Source of the DNA: Nocardia exalbida NBRC 100660
GTDB lineage: Bacteria; Actinomycetota; Actinomycetes; Mycobacteriales; Mycobacteriaceae
NCBI RefSeq assembly: GCF_000308575.1
Contig: NZ_BAFZ01000164.1
Location: 29,631-93,630 of the forward strand
DNA length: 64,000 bases
Direction of reading: 5' to 3'
Shown piece by piece: positions 40,985-49,902 of the stretch. A program made the translations under genes and the position numbers. Below the pieces are notes generated by a model. That model had not been told where the DNA came from. It did no database searches and worked only from the letters and a program-made list of their open reading frames with translations. Numbering within the stretch: position 1 is the stretch's first letter; each line of letters starts with the position of its first letter.

Positions 40985-42049
40985 TCAGCCCTGGGGTACC
41001 ACGCCGCGAGGCAGGATGAGCGCCAAGTCGTTGTAGGTCACGATGCCCGGGGCGGCGGCGACAACGGCGGGAATGGCGTTGATGACCGGCATGGCGGTCA
41101 TGATGTGCCCGAGGGTCATGAAATCGGCGATCGTCTCGGCCTGGAAATCGGGGGGCGGCAGAAAGCTGACGACGTTCTGCACCGTCGGACGGCCATCGAC
41201 TCGCAGCACCCACCCGTCCTGCTCGATCCGCCAATCGGGCTCGAGCGTCTGCCCCTTACGCCAGCGGACGTTGATCTCGACGAGGGTCCGGTCGCCTGCT
41301 CGCCCTTTCCAGCTCGCGTGGACGCCGGCGACACACCCCGCCGGGATGGTCCACGACCCCAGATCGAGATCGGCGGTGGTCTGCGCGTACTGCGCGTCAC
41401 AGCGCACTTCGTCGAGTTCGACACCGAGAGCGTCGCCGATCAGTCGTACGGCCTCACCGAACACGCCGGTGCCGTGCGCGGTCATCGCGGGCAGGGCGGG
41501 ATCGTCGATCGGCCTGCCGAACCCCACCGGCTTCTCGGTTTCCGGCGAGTCGTAGAACGTGGTGTCCGCGGCCTCGTCGATGGTCACCTTGTCGACCCGG
41601 TCGCAGATGCCCGCGGCCACCACTGCCAGCAGGTTGATGTACCCCGGGCTGATGCCGGAACCGAACATGGTGGAGCCGCCGCGGCGGCATGCCTCGGCGA
41701 TCCGGTCGCGGCTGTCTCCCTGGTTGTGGCCGGTGATGAACGAAGCGGTCGCGACGACATCGACCCCTGCCGACAGGATGCGGACCAGTTCGTCCACGTC
41801 GATCCACATGGGGTTGTAGACCACGCAATCCGGCTTCAGCGCCAGCAGCGCCTCGATGTCGTCGGTGGCCGTGACTCCCAGCGGCTCGATACCGCACAAC
41901 TCGCCGGCATCGCGCCCCACCTTGTCCGACGACCAGGCGTAGCAGCCGACGAGTTCGAACAGCGGATTGGCCGCGATGGCTCGCACCGAACTCTTACCGA
42001 CATTTCCCGTGGTCCATTGGACGACCTTGTAAGCAGGTGTGTTCGACAC
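40985..42049 (-). CDS. DapB-like NAD(P)H-dependent reductase family protein
   Basis: A 354-residue protein: YKVVQWTTGNVGKSSVRAIA (Rossmann NAD(P) site), FELVGCYAWSSDKVGRDAGE, DCVVYNPMWIDVDELVRILS, and a C-terminal domain with FMTLGHIMTAMPVINAIPAV. The family is annotated as dihydrodipicolinate-reductase-like or amine dehydrogenase and is common in actinobacterial catabolic clusters; its reaction is mostly unknown. GTG 42049 is preferred over an ATG 69 bases upstream in a basic leader. TTCTC-N6-GAGAA (42091-42106) precedes it. Confidence 0.8.
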   Translation of the reverse strand: MSNTPAYKVVQWTTGNVGKSSVRAIAANPLFELVGCYAWSSDKVGRDAGELCGIEPLGVTATDDIEALLALKPDCVVYNPMWIDVDELVRILSAGVDVVATASFITGHNQGDSRDRIAEACRRGGSTMFGSGISPGYINLLAVVAAGICDRVDKVTIDEAADTTFYDSPETEKPVGFGRPIDDPALPAMTAHGTGVFGEAVRLIGDALGVELDEVRCDAQYAQTTADLDLGSWTIPAGCVAGVHASWKGRAGDRTLVEINVRWRKGQTLEPDWRIEQDGWVLRVDGRPTVQNVVSFLPPPDFQAETIADFMTLGHIMTAMPVINAIPAVVAAAPGIVTYNDLALILPRGVVPQG

Positions 42050-42148
42050 GCGCTCAGCATAGAAGCCGACAGCGTCAGTTCGAAGTCGAATTCTCATATT
42101 CGAGAACTTTGCTCTCATACTGCACTGAGCACCGGAACCGGGGAGCGC

Positions 42149-42589
42149 TCAGGCCCGGGCGGACACTCCCAGGACCGCCGGAGTCGCCACGCCTACGCAG
42201 ACCTGTACCCGGTCCTGATAGAAGGCGACGTGCCCGTTCAGGCGCGCCACTTGGCGGATCGGGTCGTCGTAGCTCCAGCACACGGCGGTGTCGCCGTCGC
42301 CGTCGCCGTCGCCGTCGAAACGCCAGTAGGTCGCCTGCCCTTTGAACGGGCATCGGCTGCTGCGCGCGTCGTCGCGCCGGAGCGCGACCCGCACGTCCTC
42401 GCGGGGGAAATAGAACACCAGACCGTGGTCCTGCTCGTCGACGAGCAGGGGCCGCGTCGTCTCGGCGACGAGCCGGTCGCCGAGCCGGGCCGTGACGAGG
42501 TTGCGGCGGCGGTGGATGTCGACGCGATAGTCGGGTCTGGCCGCGAAACCGGAGTGCTCGACCTCCGCGGCGGTCCGCTGTTCATCCAT
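42149..42589 (-). CDS. DUF427 protein with internal Asp-Gly repeat
   Basis: A 146-residue DUF427 protein: RLGDRLVAETTRPLLVDEQD, LVFYFPREDVR and CPFKGQATYWRF, the family's core. Between the Cys/Phe strand and AVCWSYDDPIRQVARLNGHV lies DGDGDGDGD, encoded by a tandem hexanucleotide. Family members are small beta proteins of unknown role, often in lipid/P450 clusters. ATG 42589 starts 29 bases after the TesB gene stop, so it is part of that operon. Confidence 0.82.
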   Translation of the reverse strand: MDEQRTAAEVEHSGFAARPDYRVDIHRRRNLVTARLGDRLVAETTRPLLVDEQDHGLVFYFPREDVRVALRRDDARSSRCPFKGQATYWRFDGDGDGDGDTAVCWSYDDPIRQVARLNGHVAFYQDRVQVCVGVATPAVLGVSARA

Positions 42590-42618
42590 CCGAGGATTCC
42601 TTTCCGAAGCCTGACCGG

Positions 42619-43542
42619 TCACAGCCGCGCGGCCGCCGGGATCGCGGCGTGTTCCCGGCGCAGCGGGCGGATCATCGCCTCCTGGGTGAACGAGGCGATC
42701 AAGCGACCGTCCTCGGTGTGCACCTGGCCACGGACATACGACATGCCCCCGCCCACCTGCGTGCTCTCGTGGGAGTACAGCAGCCAGCCGTCCCACCCGA
42801 CCGGCTCGTGGAAACTCACCGTCACGGTCATGACCGCGGTCGAGAGGGTGTGGTGCGCCTGGCTGGTGCCGACACCCGCGTGCGCGCGCATGGTCGCCGA
42901 GACCGAGAGGTGACCGGTGAAGTGGGCGAGCAGGGCCTTGGCGAGGTCGTCGCGGACCGGAACCGGTTCGTAGCGCAGCCAGGCGGACAACTCGGGCGGG
43001 CCGACCTCCGCGGGGTCGTTCACATCGGCGACGCCGACGATCCGTATCTCGCGGCCCGTCATCGGCATCTCGGCCACGATCGCCTCGTCCGGCCCGGCGA
43101 CTCGCGGTCGTGGCGCGTGATGCCGGATGACATCGGCTGCCGGTGTGTCGGCCAGGACGGCGACCGACGCGCAGCGGCGACCGTGCTGCTGCACCGTCAC
43201 CGCCGCCGCGGCCATCGAACGTCCCTCGTGGGTCACGTCGACCACGAACTCGAGGGGCTCGTCCGGATCGACGACACGGGTGAAGATGGCGTGCGCCGAC
43301 CGGATCGATCTGCCGGGCAACCGTTTCGCGACCGCGACGAGGGATTGCGCGAGGAGCTGGGTGCCGTCGACCACCTTGCGCGATCCGCCGTCACCGGCGC
43401 CGGTGAAGGTGTTCACGCCGACGGGAACGACATCGAAGATCTCGAGCATTCGCGTCACCGAGGACTCGCCGGGCGCGGCCGTGTCCTCGATGGCGTTCGT
43501 CGCGTCTTCGCCCGGGCCCGCCCCGGGCCGGGTATGAGTCAT
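42619..43542 (-). CDS. TesB-type acyl-CoA thioesterase
   Basis: A 307-residue double-hotdog protein: SVTRMLEIFDVVPVGVNTFT, VDGTQLLAQSLVAVAKRLPG, RSIRSAHAIFTRVVDPDEPL, and C-terminal HTLSTAVMTVTVSFHEPVGW and EAMIRPLRREHAAI. The catalytic Asp/Gln/Thr triad region of TesB is represented by DGTQL and the second-half loops. It would hydrolyse acyl-CoA to free acid. ATG 43542 overlaps the LLM gene stop by ATGA. Confidence 0.8.
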   Translation of the reverse strand: MTHTRPGAGPGEDATNAIEDTAAPGESSVTRMLEIFDVVPVGVNTFTGAGDGGSRKVVDGTQLLAQSLVAVAKRLPGRSIRSAHAIFTRVVDPDEPLEFVVDVTHEGRSMAAAAVTVQQHGRRCASVAVLADTPAADVIRHHAPRPRVAGPDEAIVAEMPMTGREIRIVGVADVNDPAEVGPPELSAWLRYEPVPVRDDLAKALLAHFTGHLSVSATMRAHAGVGTSQAHHTLSTAVMTVTVSFHEPVGWDGWLLYSHESTQVGGGMSYVRGQVHTEDGRLIASFTQEAMIRPLRREHAAIPAAARL

Positions 43543-44429
43543 CTGGTTCCTTCTTCTCGGCGCCGGGTCCGCGATGACCTGCCGCGGCGCGGCGGACCCG
43601 CGGTCACGCGGCGCAGTGCCTGCGCGTACTCTCCCGGGCCGGGATGAAAGCCTTCCAGCCACCAGGTCGCCCCCGCCGCCGCGATGGCTTCGACCGTGGC
43701 ACAGGCCGCCTGGGGGCGGTCGGCGGGCGTCCGGCCGGTGATGACGACGTCGAACGCGGACCCGTCGGTGCGATGTCCGGCGACCGCGCCGACCAGTTCG
43801 GTGACGATCCGCGGCGTCGGTCCGAACGACCCGTCGGAACCGATGATCATCGGGGCGACACCGTCCCAGCGGGCGGCACGCCGTAGCGGCGAGCGATTGG
43901 GCCAGTTGCCGCCGATCCAGATCGGCGGGCGAGGGCGTTGCACAGGGGTCGGCAGAAACGTGACGGCATCGGCCGACAGGTGTGTGCCGTGGAAGTCGAC
44001 CTCCGCACCGGACCACAGCGCGGTGAGCAGAGCCAGCCCTTCGTCCAACCGCTCGGCGACCGCGCGTGGCTCGGCCGGTTCGCCCCAGGTGCCGTACTCG
44101 GCCTCGAGAGTGAAGCCGAGTCCGGCGCCGAGCACCAAGCGGCCGCGGGAGAGCCGGTCCAGCGAGGTCGTCTGCCGGGCCAGCGTGCCGGGGCGGCGGC
44201 GCGCGACCGGCGTCACCAACGGGCCGAGGCGGATGCGCTCGGTCGAACTCGCGATCAGGGTGAGCAGCACCCAGGGATCGGCGACTTCGACGGCGCCGTA
44301 GGGAAATACGACGTGGTCCCAGACGAAGAAGCCGTCCCACCCGGCCTCCTCCGCGCATCGAGCCAGGTCGGCCACCTGACGCGGTTCGGCGAAGTCGCCG
44401 AGGCAGGGCACACAGAGGCCGTACCGCAA
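43539..44429 (-). CDS. LLM-class F420-dependent oxidoreductase
   Basis: A 296-residue LLM enzyme: MRYGLCVPCLGDFAEPRQVA, WDGFFVWDHVVFPYG, ERIRLGPLVTPVARRRPGTL, LSRGRLVLGAGLGFTLEAEY, PPIWIGGNWPNRSPLRRAAR. It differs clearly from the LLM protein at 38771, so it is a separate subfamily. The C-terminal tail is unusually Arg-rich. Co-transcribed between the SDR (45-base gap) and TesB (ATGA overlap). Confidence 0.83.
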   Translation of the reverse strand: MRYGLCVPCLGDFAEPRQVADLARCAEEAGWDGFFVWDHVVFPYGAVEVADPWVLLTLIASSTERIRLGPLVTPVARRRPGTLARQTTSLDRLSRGRLVLGAGLGFTLEAEYGTWGEPAEPRAVAERLDEGLALLTALWSGAEVDFHGTHLSADAVTFLPTPVQRPRPPIWIGGNWPNRSPLRRAARWDGVAPMIIGSDGSFGPTPRIVTELVGAVAGHRTDGSAFDVVITGRTPADRPQAACATVEAIAAAGATWWLEGFHPGPGEYAQALRRVTAGPPRRGRSSRTRRREEGTR

Positions 44430-44474
44430 ACCGTTCTCACCCCCGGGCGTAGCGGCGTGACGCGCAGCCGCCTT

Positions 44475-45311
44475 TCACTTGAGCATGCTGCCCGCGTCGA
44501 TCGGCAACGGAACACCGGTGACGAAACGGGACTCGTCCGAAGCGAGATAGAGCACCGCGTTGCTGATGTCGACCGGCTCCACCCACGGGATCGGCAAAGT
44601 GTGGAACATCCGGCAGATCGGCTCGAGATCGGCGGGGCCCGGGTTCTCCAGATCGGGGCGGAACAGCTTGTAGGTGCCCTCGTTCATCACCATCGGCGTG
44701 TTCACGTGCGTCGGATGCACCGAGTTGACCCGGATCGAGTGGTGGCCGAGTTCCACGGCGAAGGTTCGCATGAGACCGACGACGCCGTGCTTCGCGGCGA
44801 CGTAGTGACCCACGTTCGGGTACGCCTTGAGGCCGCCCACGGAGCTGGTGAGCACGATCGAGCCGCCACGGCCGCCCGCGATCAGATGTGGCGCACCGGC
44901 TTTCACGGTCTTCCACACGCCGCCCAGGTTGACGTCGATCATGTCGTCCCACAGGTTCTCCTCGAGGTCGAGCAATTGCCCGCCCTCGTTGCCGATACCC
45001 GCGTTCGCGACGATGACGTCCAGCCGGCCGAGCTGCTCCACGCCGCTGTCGACGGCGGTCTTCAGCGCGTCGAAGTCGCGCACGTCCACCTCGGCGGTGA
45101 ACACCCGCCTGCCTTCGGCTTTGACCAGATCGGCGGTGGTCGCCAGATCCTCGGGGGTGGACATCGAGAAGGGCACGTTGTCGAGCTGCTTGCACACGTC
45201 GACGGCGATGATGTCGGCGCCTTCCTGCGCCAGCCGCACCGCGTGGCTGCGGCCTTGGCCACGCGCAGCACCGGTGATGAACGCGACCTTTCCTTCGACC
45301 CGTCCGGTCAT
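44475..45311 (-). CDS. Mycofactocin-coupled-type SDR oxidoreductase
   Basis: A 278-residue SDR: TGAARGQG at 13-20, NAG at 103-105, Ser in VLTSSVGG, Tyr170-Lys174 (YVAAKHG). The DVCKQLDNVPFSMSTPEDLA insert after the second strand and VHPTHVNTPMVMNE are marks of the mycofactocin-coupled SDR group, which keeps its NAD tightly bound and reoxidises it through mycofactocin. Substrates are typically alcohols or hydroxylated terpenoids. It follows the P450 by 74 bases, suggesting oxidation of the P450 product. No mft genes are in the window. Confidence 0.88.
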   Translation of the reverse strand: MTGRVEGKVAFITGAARGQGRSHAVRLAQEGADIIAVDVCKQLDNVPFSMSTPEDLATTADLVKAEGRRVFTAEVDVRDFDALKTAVDSGVEQLGRLDVIVANAGIGNEGGQLLDLEENLWDDMIDVNLGGVWKTVKAGAPHLIAGGRGGSIVLTSSVGGLKAYPNVGHYVAAKHGVVGLMRTFAVELGHHSIRVNSVHPTHVNTPMVMNEGTYKLFRPDLENPGPADLEPICRMFHTLPIPWVEPVDISNAVLYLASDESRFVTGVPLPIDAGSMLK

Positions 45312-45385
45312 GGTTACCTCTATTCGTTGTTCCGCCGAAAAGGCTGGTTCGTGAGATCGCCCGAGAGCGGGGAGTTACCCCTGCT

Positions 45386-46663
45386 TCAGGAGTTGGGCGT
45401 GAAGGTGATGTGGAGGTCGGTGAGCCCGCGCAGGATGTAGGTGGGCTCGTAGCTGTAGCGCCGCTCCCCCGCGGGGCCATGGCGTTGCTCGTCGATGGTG
45501 ATGTCCAGCATCCGGTCCAGGATGCGTTCGATCGACACGCGCCCTTCGACCCGAGCCAGCGGGCCGCCCGGGCAGGAGTGCACCCCACGCCCGAAGGCCA
45601 TGTGTTCGCGGAAATTCGGCCGGTCCAAACGGAATTCGTGCGGATTCTCGAATCGCCGCGGGTCCCGGTTGGCCGCGCCGGGGCAGAACATCACCGTCGA
45701 ACCCACCGGGATGTCGATATCGCCGATGGTCGTCGCGCGCTTCGCCAGGCGGAAACCGCTCTTGACCGGCGAATCCATCCGCAGCGACTCCTCGATGAAC
45801 ACCGGAATCAGGCTGCGATCCGCGCGCAGCCGCTCCTGCACCTCGGGATGATCGCCCAGCACCCGCAGTGACGCGCCCAGCAACTTCGCGGTGGTCTCCT
45901 GCCCGGCGGCGAACAAGAAGGTCGCCGAGCGCACCACGTCGATGACCTCGGGTGTGGAGCCGTCCGGGTACTTCGCCAGCGCCAGCGACGTCAGGACGTC
46001 GTCGCGCGGCTCGCGCCGACGATCGCTGATGTACGAACCGAATTTCTCGTCCAGCCACTCCAGCGGATTGCTCGACACGACCTCTTTGTCCAGCGCGCCG
46101 ACCCGCGACCCCGGACGCTCGGCGCCCAAGGCGATGCGGAAGTCTTCGTGGTCCTCCTCCGGCACGCCCAGCATGTCGGCCACGACCAGCAACGAGAACG
46201 GCTTGGCGTATTCGGCGAGAAATTCACACCGCCCGCGCTCCAGGAATTCGTCGAGCTGGCGGTCGGCCAACCGCCACATGAAGTCCTCGTTCTCCTTCAG
46301 CCGCGCCGGCGTCAGCAACCGGTTCAGCAACGACCGCGCGTAGGTGTGCTGCGGCGGATCCATCGTCACCATGTGCTCGAACATCGGCAACTGGCTGCGG
46401 TGCTGTTCGAGCAACTCGGTGAGGTCGTCGCCCTGGACTTCGAACGGCAACGGCGGGAACGGACCTCCCACGGCGATCGCGGAAGAGAAGACCTCCGAGT
46501 TCTTCAGCACCTCCGTCGACTCCTCGTATCCGGTCACCGCGTACACCCCGTACCGCGATTCCCGCGTCACCGGGCACTTGGCCCGCAGGTGATCGAAGTA
46601 CGGATGCGGATCCGGTACGACGGCCGGATCGGTGAAGTAGTCGACCGAATCGAAGTCAGTCAT
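45386..46663 (-). CDS. Cytochrome P450
   Basis: A 425-residue soluble P450. I-helix oxygen-activation motif AAGQETT (252-258; Gln replaces the usual acidic-adjacent residue, Glu256 and Thr retained), K-helix EESLR with Glu292/Arg295, and haem loop AFGRGVHSCPGG with Cys364 as thiolate ligand. Start ATG 46663 is chosen because the conserved N-terminus (DYFTDPAVVPDPHPYFDHLR) follows directly. It opens a run with SDR, LLM, TesB and others and carries an AGAGAAT-type motif upstream. Substrate is likely hydrophobic and Mce-imported (inference). Confidence 0.92.
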   Translation of the reverse strand: MTDFDSVDYFTDPAVVPDPHPYFDHLRAKCPVTRESRYGVYAVTGYEESTEVLKNSEVFSSAIAVGGPFPPLPFEVQGDDLTELLEQHRSQLPMFEHMVTMDPPQHTYARSLLNRLLTPARLKENEDFMWRLADRQLDEFLERGRCEFLAEYAKPFSLLVVADMLGVPEEDHEDFRIALGAERPGSRVGALDKEVVSSNPLEWLDEKFGSYISDRRREPRDDVLTSLALAKYPDGSTPEVIDVVRSATFLFAAGQETTAKLLGASLRVLGDHPEVQERLRADRSLIPVFIEESLRMDSPVKSGFRLAKRATTIGDIDIPVGSTVMFCPGAANRDPRRFENPHEFRLDRPNFREHMAFGRGVHSCPGGPLARVEGRVSIERILDRMLDITIDEQRHGPAGERRYSYEPTYILRGLTDLHITFTPNS

Positions 46664-46705
46664 CGAGAGCACTCCTGGGTGATAGAAGCTACTTAGCGAA
46701 AGGAT

Positions 46706-46718
46706 AACATTATTCTCT
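46706..46718 (-). promoter_or_regulatory. AGAGAAT motif upstream of P450
   Basis: On the minus strand AGAGAATAATGTT, 43 bases before the P450 start, beside an imperfect TTCTCT-N3-AGAG palindrome. Related sites precede the hydratase/ligase pair (59115-59138) and the amidohydrolase (60748-60760). Confidence 0.5.
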
Positions 46719-46780
46719 TCTAGAGCGAAGATCATTCTCACGCGGCCGCGAAGCGATTCGCTCGCGCGGTGGAGCGGGGA

Positions 46781-47455
46781 TCAGGGCAGGTAGACCCGGC
46801 TCGCCAGCCAGCGGCCTCCGACGAGTTCCATGGTCATCTCGACCCGGCTGCGATCCACTCGCGGATCCGCCGAGGCGGAATTGGTCACCGTCTGATCGAT
46901 GAACAGCAGGACTTCGACCTTCGTCTCCGTCGCCGACTTGACCGCGGCGTCGAGCACCGTTCCCTTCCCGGTCGCCTTGTTCTCCAGCAGCAGCTGGCGC
47001 AACTGGCCGCTCGAGCGGGTGTACATATCCCGGAACTCGCCCGTCGCGCCGTCCAGTACGGCGGCGAAATCACGGTCGAGGGTGCCCGAGTCCACACTGG
47101 TCAGCGTCATGGCGTACGAGCGGGCCGCGGAAAGCCCGGCCGCCGCCGCGGCGTCCACGTCGCGTTCCTTCTTCAGCTGCCAGCCCAGGACGGCCGCCGC
47201 CGCTATGGCGGCGACCGCGACGGCGGCGGTGACGGGCAGTAGGGCCCGCCGGATCAGCGGGGTCACGCGCGACAGCAGGCCCGGTCGCGCGGACGCGCTC
47301 GGCTGCCGTTCGGCGGCGTCGCCGTCGGCAGGCTGCTCGGCCGGAGCCGGATCCGTCACGGCGGCCGTCTCCTCGGCCGCCTCCTCGGCTTCGTCCGGGG
47401 CGTTCGACAGCTTCTGCTCGGTCGCTACCGAGGTCGCGGTATCACTGTGGCTCAT
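46781..47455 (-). CDS. Mce-associated membrane protein (Mas)
   Basis: A 224-residue protein: an acidic Ala/Glu-rich cytosolic N-terminus (ATEQKLSNAPDEAEEAAEET), one transmembrane helix LLPVTAAVAVAAIAAAAVLG, then an extracytoplasmic NTF2-like domain (ARSYAMTLTSVDSGTLDRDF, VEVLLFIDQTVTNSASADPR, RVEMTMELVGGRWLASRVYL). This is the usual Mas layout and length. Mas proteins stabilise Mce complexes. It is the last gene of the mce operon, 57 bases after mceF. Confidence 0.88.
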   Translation of the reverse strand: MSHSDTATSVATEQKLSNAPDEAEEAAEETAAVTDPAPAEQPADGDAAERQPSASARPGLLSRVTPLIRRALLPVTAAVAVAAIAAAAVLGWQLKKERDVDAAAAAGLSAARSYAMTLTSVDSGTLDRDFAAVLDGATGEFRDMYTRSSGQLRQLLLENKATGKGTVLDAAVKSATETKVEVLLFIDQTVTNSASADPRVDRSRVEMTMELVGGRWLASRVYLP

Positions 47456-47512
47456 GATGACTCCTCGCTTGTGGTGGGTGTGCACTGTCAGGCCGGCCGC
47501 GGCCGCGGCCGG

Positions 47513-48799
47513 TCATCGTCGCGGCGCGGGCGGCGGGGGCGGCAGCGGCGGTCCCGCGAACGTGAGCGGAAGCGACAGCGGCCCGATCGGGGTGGGGGTG
47601 GCCTGCTGGCCGGCACGCACGCCCGGCGGCGGGCCGTCCGGGATCTCCTCTCCCGCCGGACGTGGCGCATTGCGCGCGCCGCGGATCAGCACCGAGGGAT
47701 CGTGGTCGGGGCACGACGTGTACAGATAGGGCTCCGGGAAGTCCGGCAAGGACGGCGGACGGCGCGGCAGGTCGTAATCACAGCTGCGGCGCGGGTACAG
47801 ATTCACCAATCCCCAGACGCCGCCGTCGTGGAACGCCACGCCTATCGCGTCCAGCGTGGAACCGGCGCGCTCGGTCGGGAAGAAGAACTCCTGGAGAGCG
47901 GGCACTCGCTTGGATGTCGTGTCCGCCACCACCGCCAGGTTCTCCAGCAGCGCGGCGCCCGCGCCCGAATTCTCCGCGAGCACCGCCTCGAGCGCACGCA
48001 GGGTTCCCGGTGCGGCGCCGAGCAATTCGGCGTAACCACCGGACTTCTTCTCGACGCCGCTCAGCAAGGCATTCGTGTTGCCCGCGAACTCGATCAGACC
48101 CGGACCGAAATCACGGACGGTCGCGAGCACCGACCGGCTGTCCCGCAACAGGCTCACCGTCTGCGGGAGCACCGAATCCAGGGTGGAGACCAGGAATACG
48201 CCGCCGTCGACGATATCGGCGAGCTTGCCCGGCCCCGCCGGGCTCACGCCGAGTTCGTCCACGATGGCCGCCAGCTGGGCGGGATCCACCTGGGCCAGTG
48301 CCGAATCCAATTCGGAGAGCGTCTTCCACAGCGGCGTCGGCGTCGTGGTGGTCTCGACGGCGATCTCCGCGCCGTCGGTGAGGTACGGCCCGTCGTCGCG
48401 GGTGGGGCGGAAGTCCAGGTATTGCTCGCCGGCCAGGGACAGGCTCGCCACGCGCACCTCCCCGTCGGCGGGCACCCGGATGGCCGCGTCGACGGCGGCG
48501 ACCGCGACCAGCCCGGTGCCGGTCAACTCCACCGATTCGACCCGGCCGATCGGTACTCCGCGCAAGGTCACCTGCCGACCGGCCAGCAGGCCGCCGGAAT
48601 CGGCGAGGTGCACCCGCACCGTGATCGTCGCTGCCGCCGGATCCACGCCGAGCGCGCCGAACATCAGATAGCCGACGCCCACCACCAGGGTGAGCACCAG
48701 CGCGCCCGCCGAAAGGCCCGAGCGCCTGGCTCGTCCCGCGCGCACGACCGTCACCAGCACGCGCGCCGGCAGTTCCAGCGCCGCCGCGCGCGTGCTCAT
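47513..48799 (-). CDS. mceF: Mce-family protein, MceF position
   Basis: A 428-residue Mce protein: N-terminal membrane anchor (GALVLTLVVGVGYLMFGALG), MCE domain (VRVHLADSGGLLAGRQVTLR, GVPIGRVESVELTG), a helical needle region with regular heptads (WKTLSELDSALAQVDPAQLA, LLENLAVVADTTSKRVP) and a Pro-rich C-terminus (PPLPPPPPAPRR). Mce hexamers form a hydrophobic tunnel for lipids across the periplasm to the YrbE permease. ATG 48799 overlaps the mceE stop by ATGA. Confidence 0.9.
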   Translation of the reverse strand: MSTRAAALELPARVLVTVVRAGRARRSGLSAGALVLTLVVGVGYLMFGALGVDPAAATITVRVHLADSGGLLAGRQVTLRGVPIGRVESVELTGTGLVAVAAVDAAIRVPADGEVRVASLSLAGEQYLDFRPTRDDGPYLTDGAEIAVETTTTPTPLWKTLSELDSALAQVDPAQLAAIVDELGVSPAGPGKLADIVDGGVFLVSTLDSVLPQTVSLLRDSRSVLATVRDFGPGLIEFAGNTNALLSGVEKKSGGYAELLGAAPGTLRALEAVLAENSGAGAALLENLAVVADTTSKRVPALQEFFFPTERAGSTLDAIGVAFHDGGVWGLVNLYPRRSCDYDLPRRPPSLPDFPEPYLYTSCPDHDPSVLIRGARNAPRPAGEEIPDGPPPGVRAGQQATPTPIGPLSLPLTFAGPPLPPPPPAPRR

Positions 48800-49902
48800 C
48801 GGCCGGTTCCTGTCACCCGTTGCTGGAGCTTCAGCAGTGTGTAGGTGAGGCTGCCCACGAACGCTTCCCAATCCCGCGCGTCCGGCAGGCGGCTGGCCGG
48901 ATCACCGGGATGGTTCGGGTCCGGCAGGACGCCGAGCGCCAGATCCCGCATGTCGGCGTCGACGCTCGCCGAGGTGCTGCTCGTCACGGCGATGACCGGT
49001 CCGAGCATCGCGTTCATCGCCGCCACGCTCGCGTTCGGGTCGGTCGCGGCGGCGTTGAGTTCCGCGGCGATCCGGTTGATGTCGGCGACCATACCGGTGG
49101 TGGCGGCGCCGTTCAGCCCCGGCAACTTCTCCAGCCGGCCGCTGATCTGATCCACCCGCCGGACCAGTGCCAGCGCTTGCCGCGCGTTGTCCTGCAGCGT
49201 GGTCAGCGCGGGGCCCGCCGCGAAGACCACATCGTCGATGGTGCGACGCTGGGCGTGCACCTGCCGGGTCAGCTCGTCGATCTGGGCGAGGGTGGTGCGG
49301 ATGTCCTCCGAGCGGGCGGCCAGTGCCCGCACCACTCGGGTGGACTGCTCGATCAAGGCGCCGACCCGCTCACCACGGTCGCCGACCGCTTGCCCGAGTC
49401 CGTTGACGAGAGTGGTGAGATTGCGGATCGCGCCACCGTTCACCAGCAGCGCGGCGGTGGTCAGCAACTCCTCGATGGTCGCGGCGGCAGCCGTGGCATC
49501 CCGGGCGATGCTGTCGCCGTCACGCAGGGCGGGGGTCGCGGGTGTGGCGTCCGGCGGCGGCGTCAGCGAGACGAAGACATCGCCCAGCGGGGTGGCGGTG
49601 CGCAGCTCCGCGCGCGTCCCGAGCGGCAGGACCACGCCTCGGTCGATGCCCATCGTGACGACGGCGGTGAAGTCGCGCACCGCCATGCCGGTCACCTCGC
49701 CGACGTCTGCCCCGGAGAGCCGGACTTTCGCCTTGGCGGGCAGGTTCAGCGCGTTGGCGAAGTCGGCGTGGACGGTGTACTTCGCGCCGCCGACGCCGGG
49801 CGCGGGCAACGGGAGGTCCTCCAGCCCCACCGAGCACGCCGTCGTCGTCGCCAGCACCGCGCCGAGTGCCGCGGCGCGCATCCCGAGTCTCCAGTTCGTC
49901 AT
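48796..49902 (-). CDS. mceE: Mce-family lipoprotein, MceE position
   Basis: A 368-residue Mce protein with a lipoprotein signal (LGAVLATTTACSVG, lipid-modified Cys23), MCE domain (YTVHADFANALNLPAKAKVR, LSGADVGEVTGMAVRDF) and a helical needle region (LNGAATTGMVADINRIAAEL). MceE/LprK lipidation is normal in actinobacterial mce operons. ATG 49902 overlaps the mceD stop. Confidence 0.9.
   Translation of the reverse strand: MTNWRLGMRAAALGAVLATTTACSVGLEDLPLPAPGVGGAKYTVHADFANALNLPAKAKVRLSGADVGEVTGMAVRDFTAVVTMGIDRGVVLPLGTRAELRTATPLGDVFVSLTPPPDATPATPALRDGDSIARDATAAAATIEELLTTAALLVNGGAIRNLTTLVNGLGQAVGDRGERVGALIEQSTRVVRALAARSEDIRTTLAQIDELTRQVHAQRRTIDDVVFAAGPALTTLQDNARQALALVRRVDQISGRLEKLPGLNGAATTGMVADINRIAAELNAAATDPNASVAAMNAMLGPVIAVTSSTSASVDADMRDLALGVLPDPNHPGDPASRLPDARDWEAFVGSLTYTLLKLQQRVTGTGR

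Noticed and set aside
38771..46663. Secondary-metabolite biosynthetic cluster (P450, LLM, thioesterase)
   Set aside because: No polyketide, peptide or terpene synthase is present. Gene content and the adjacent Mce importer fit catabolism.
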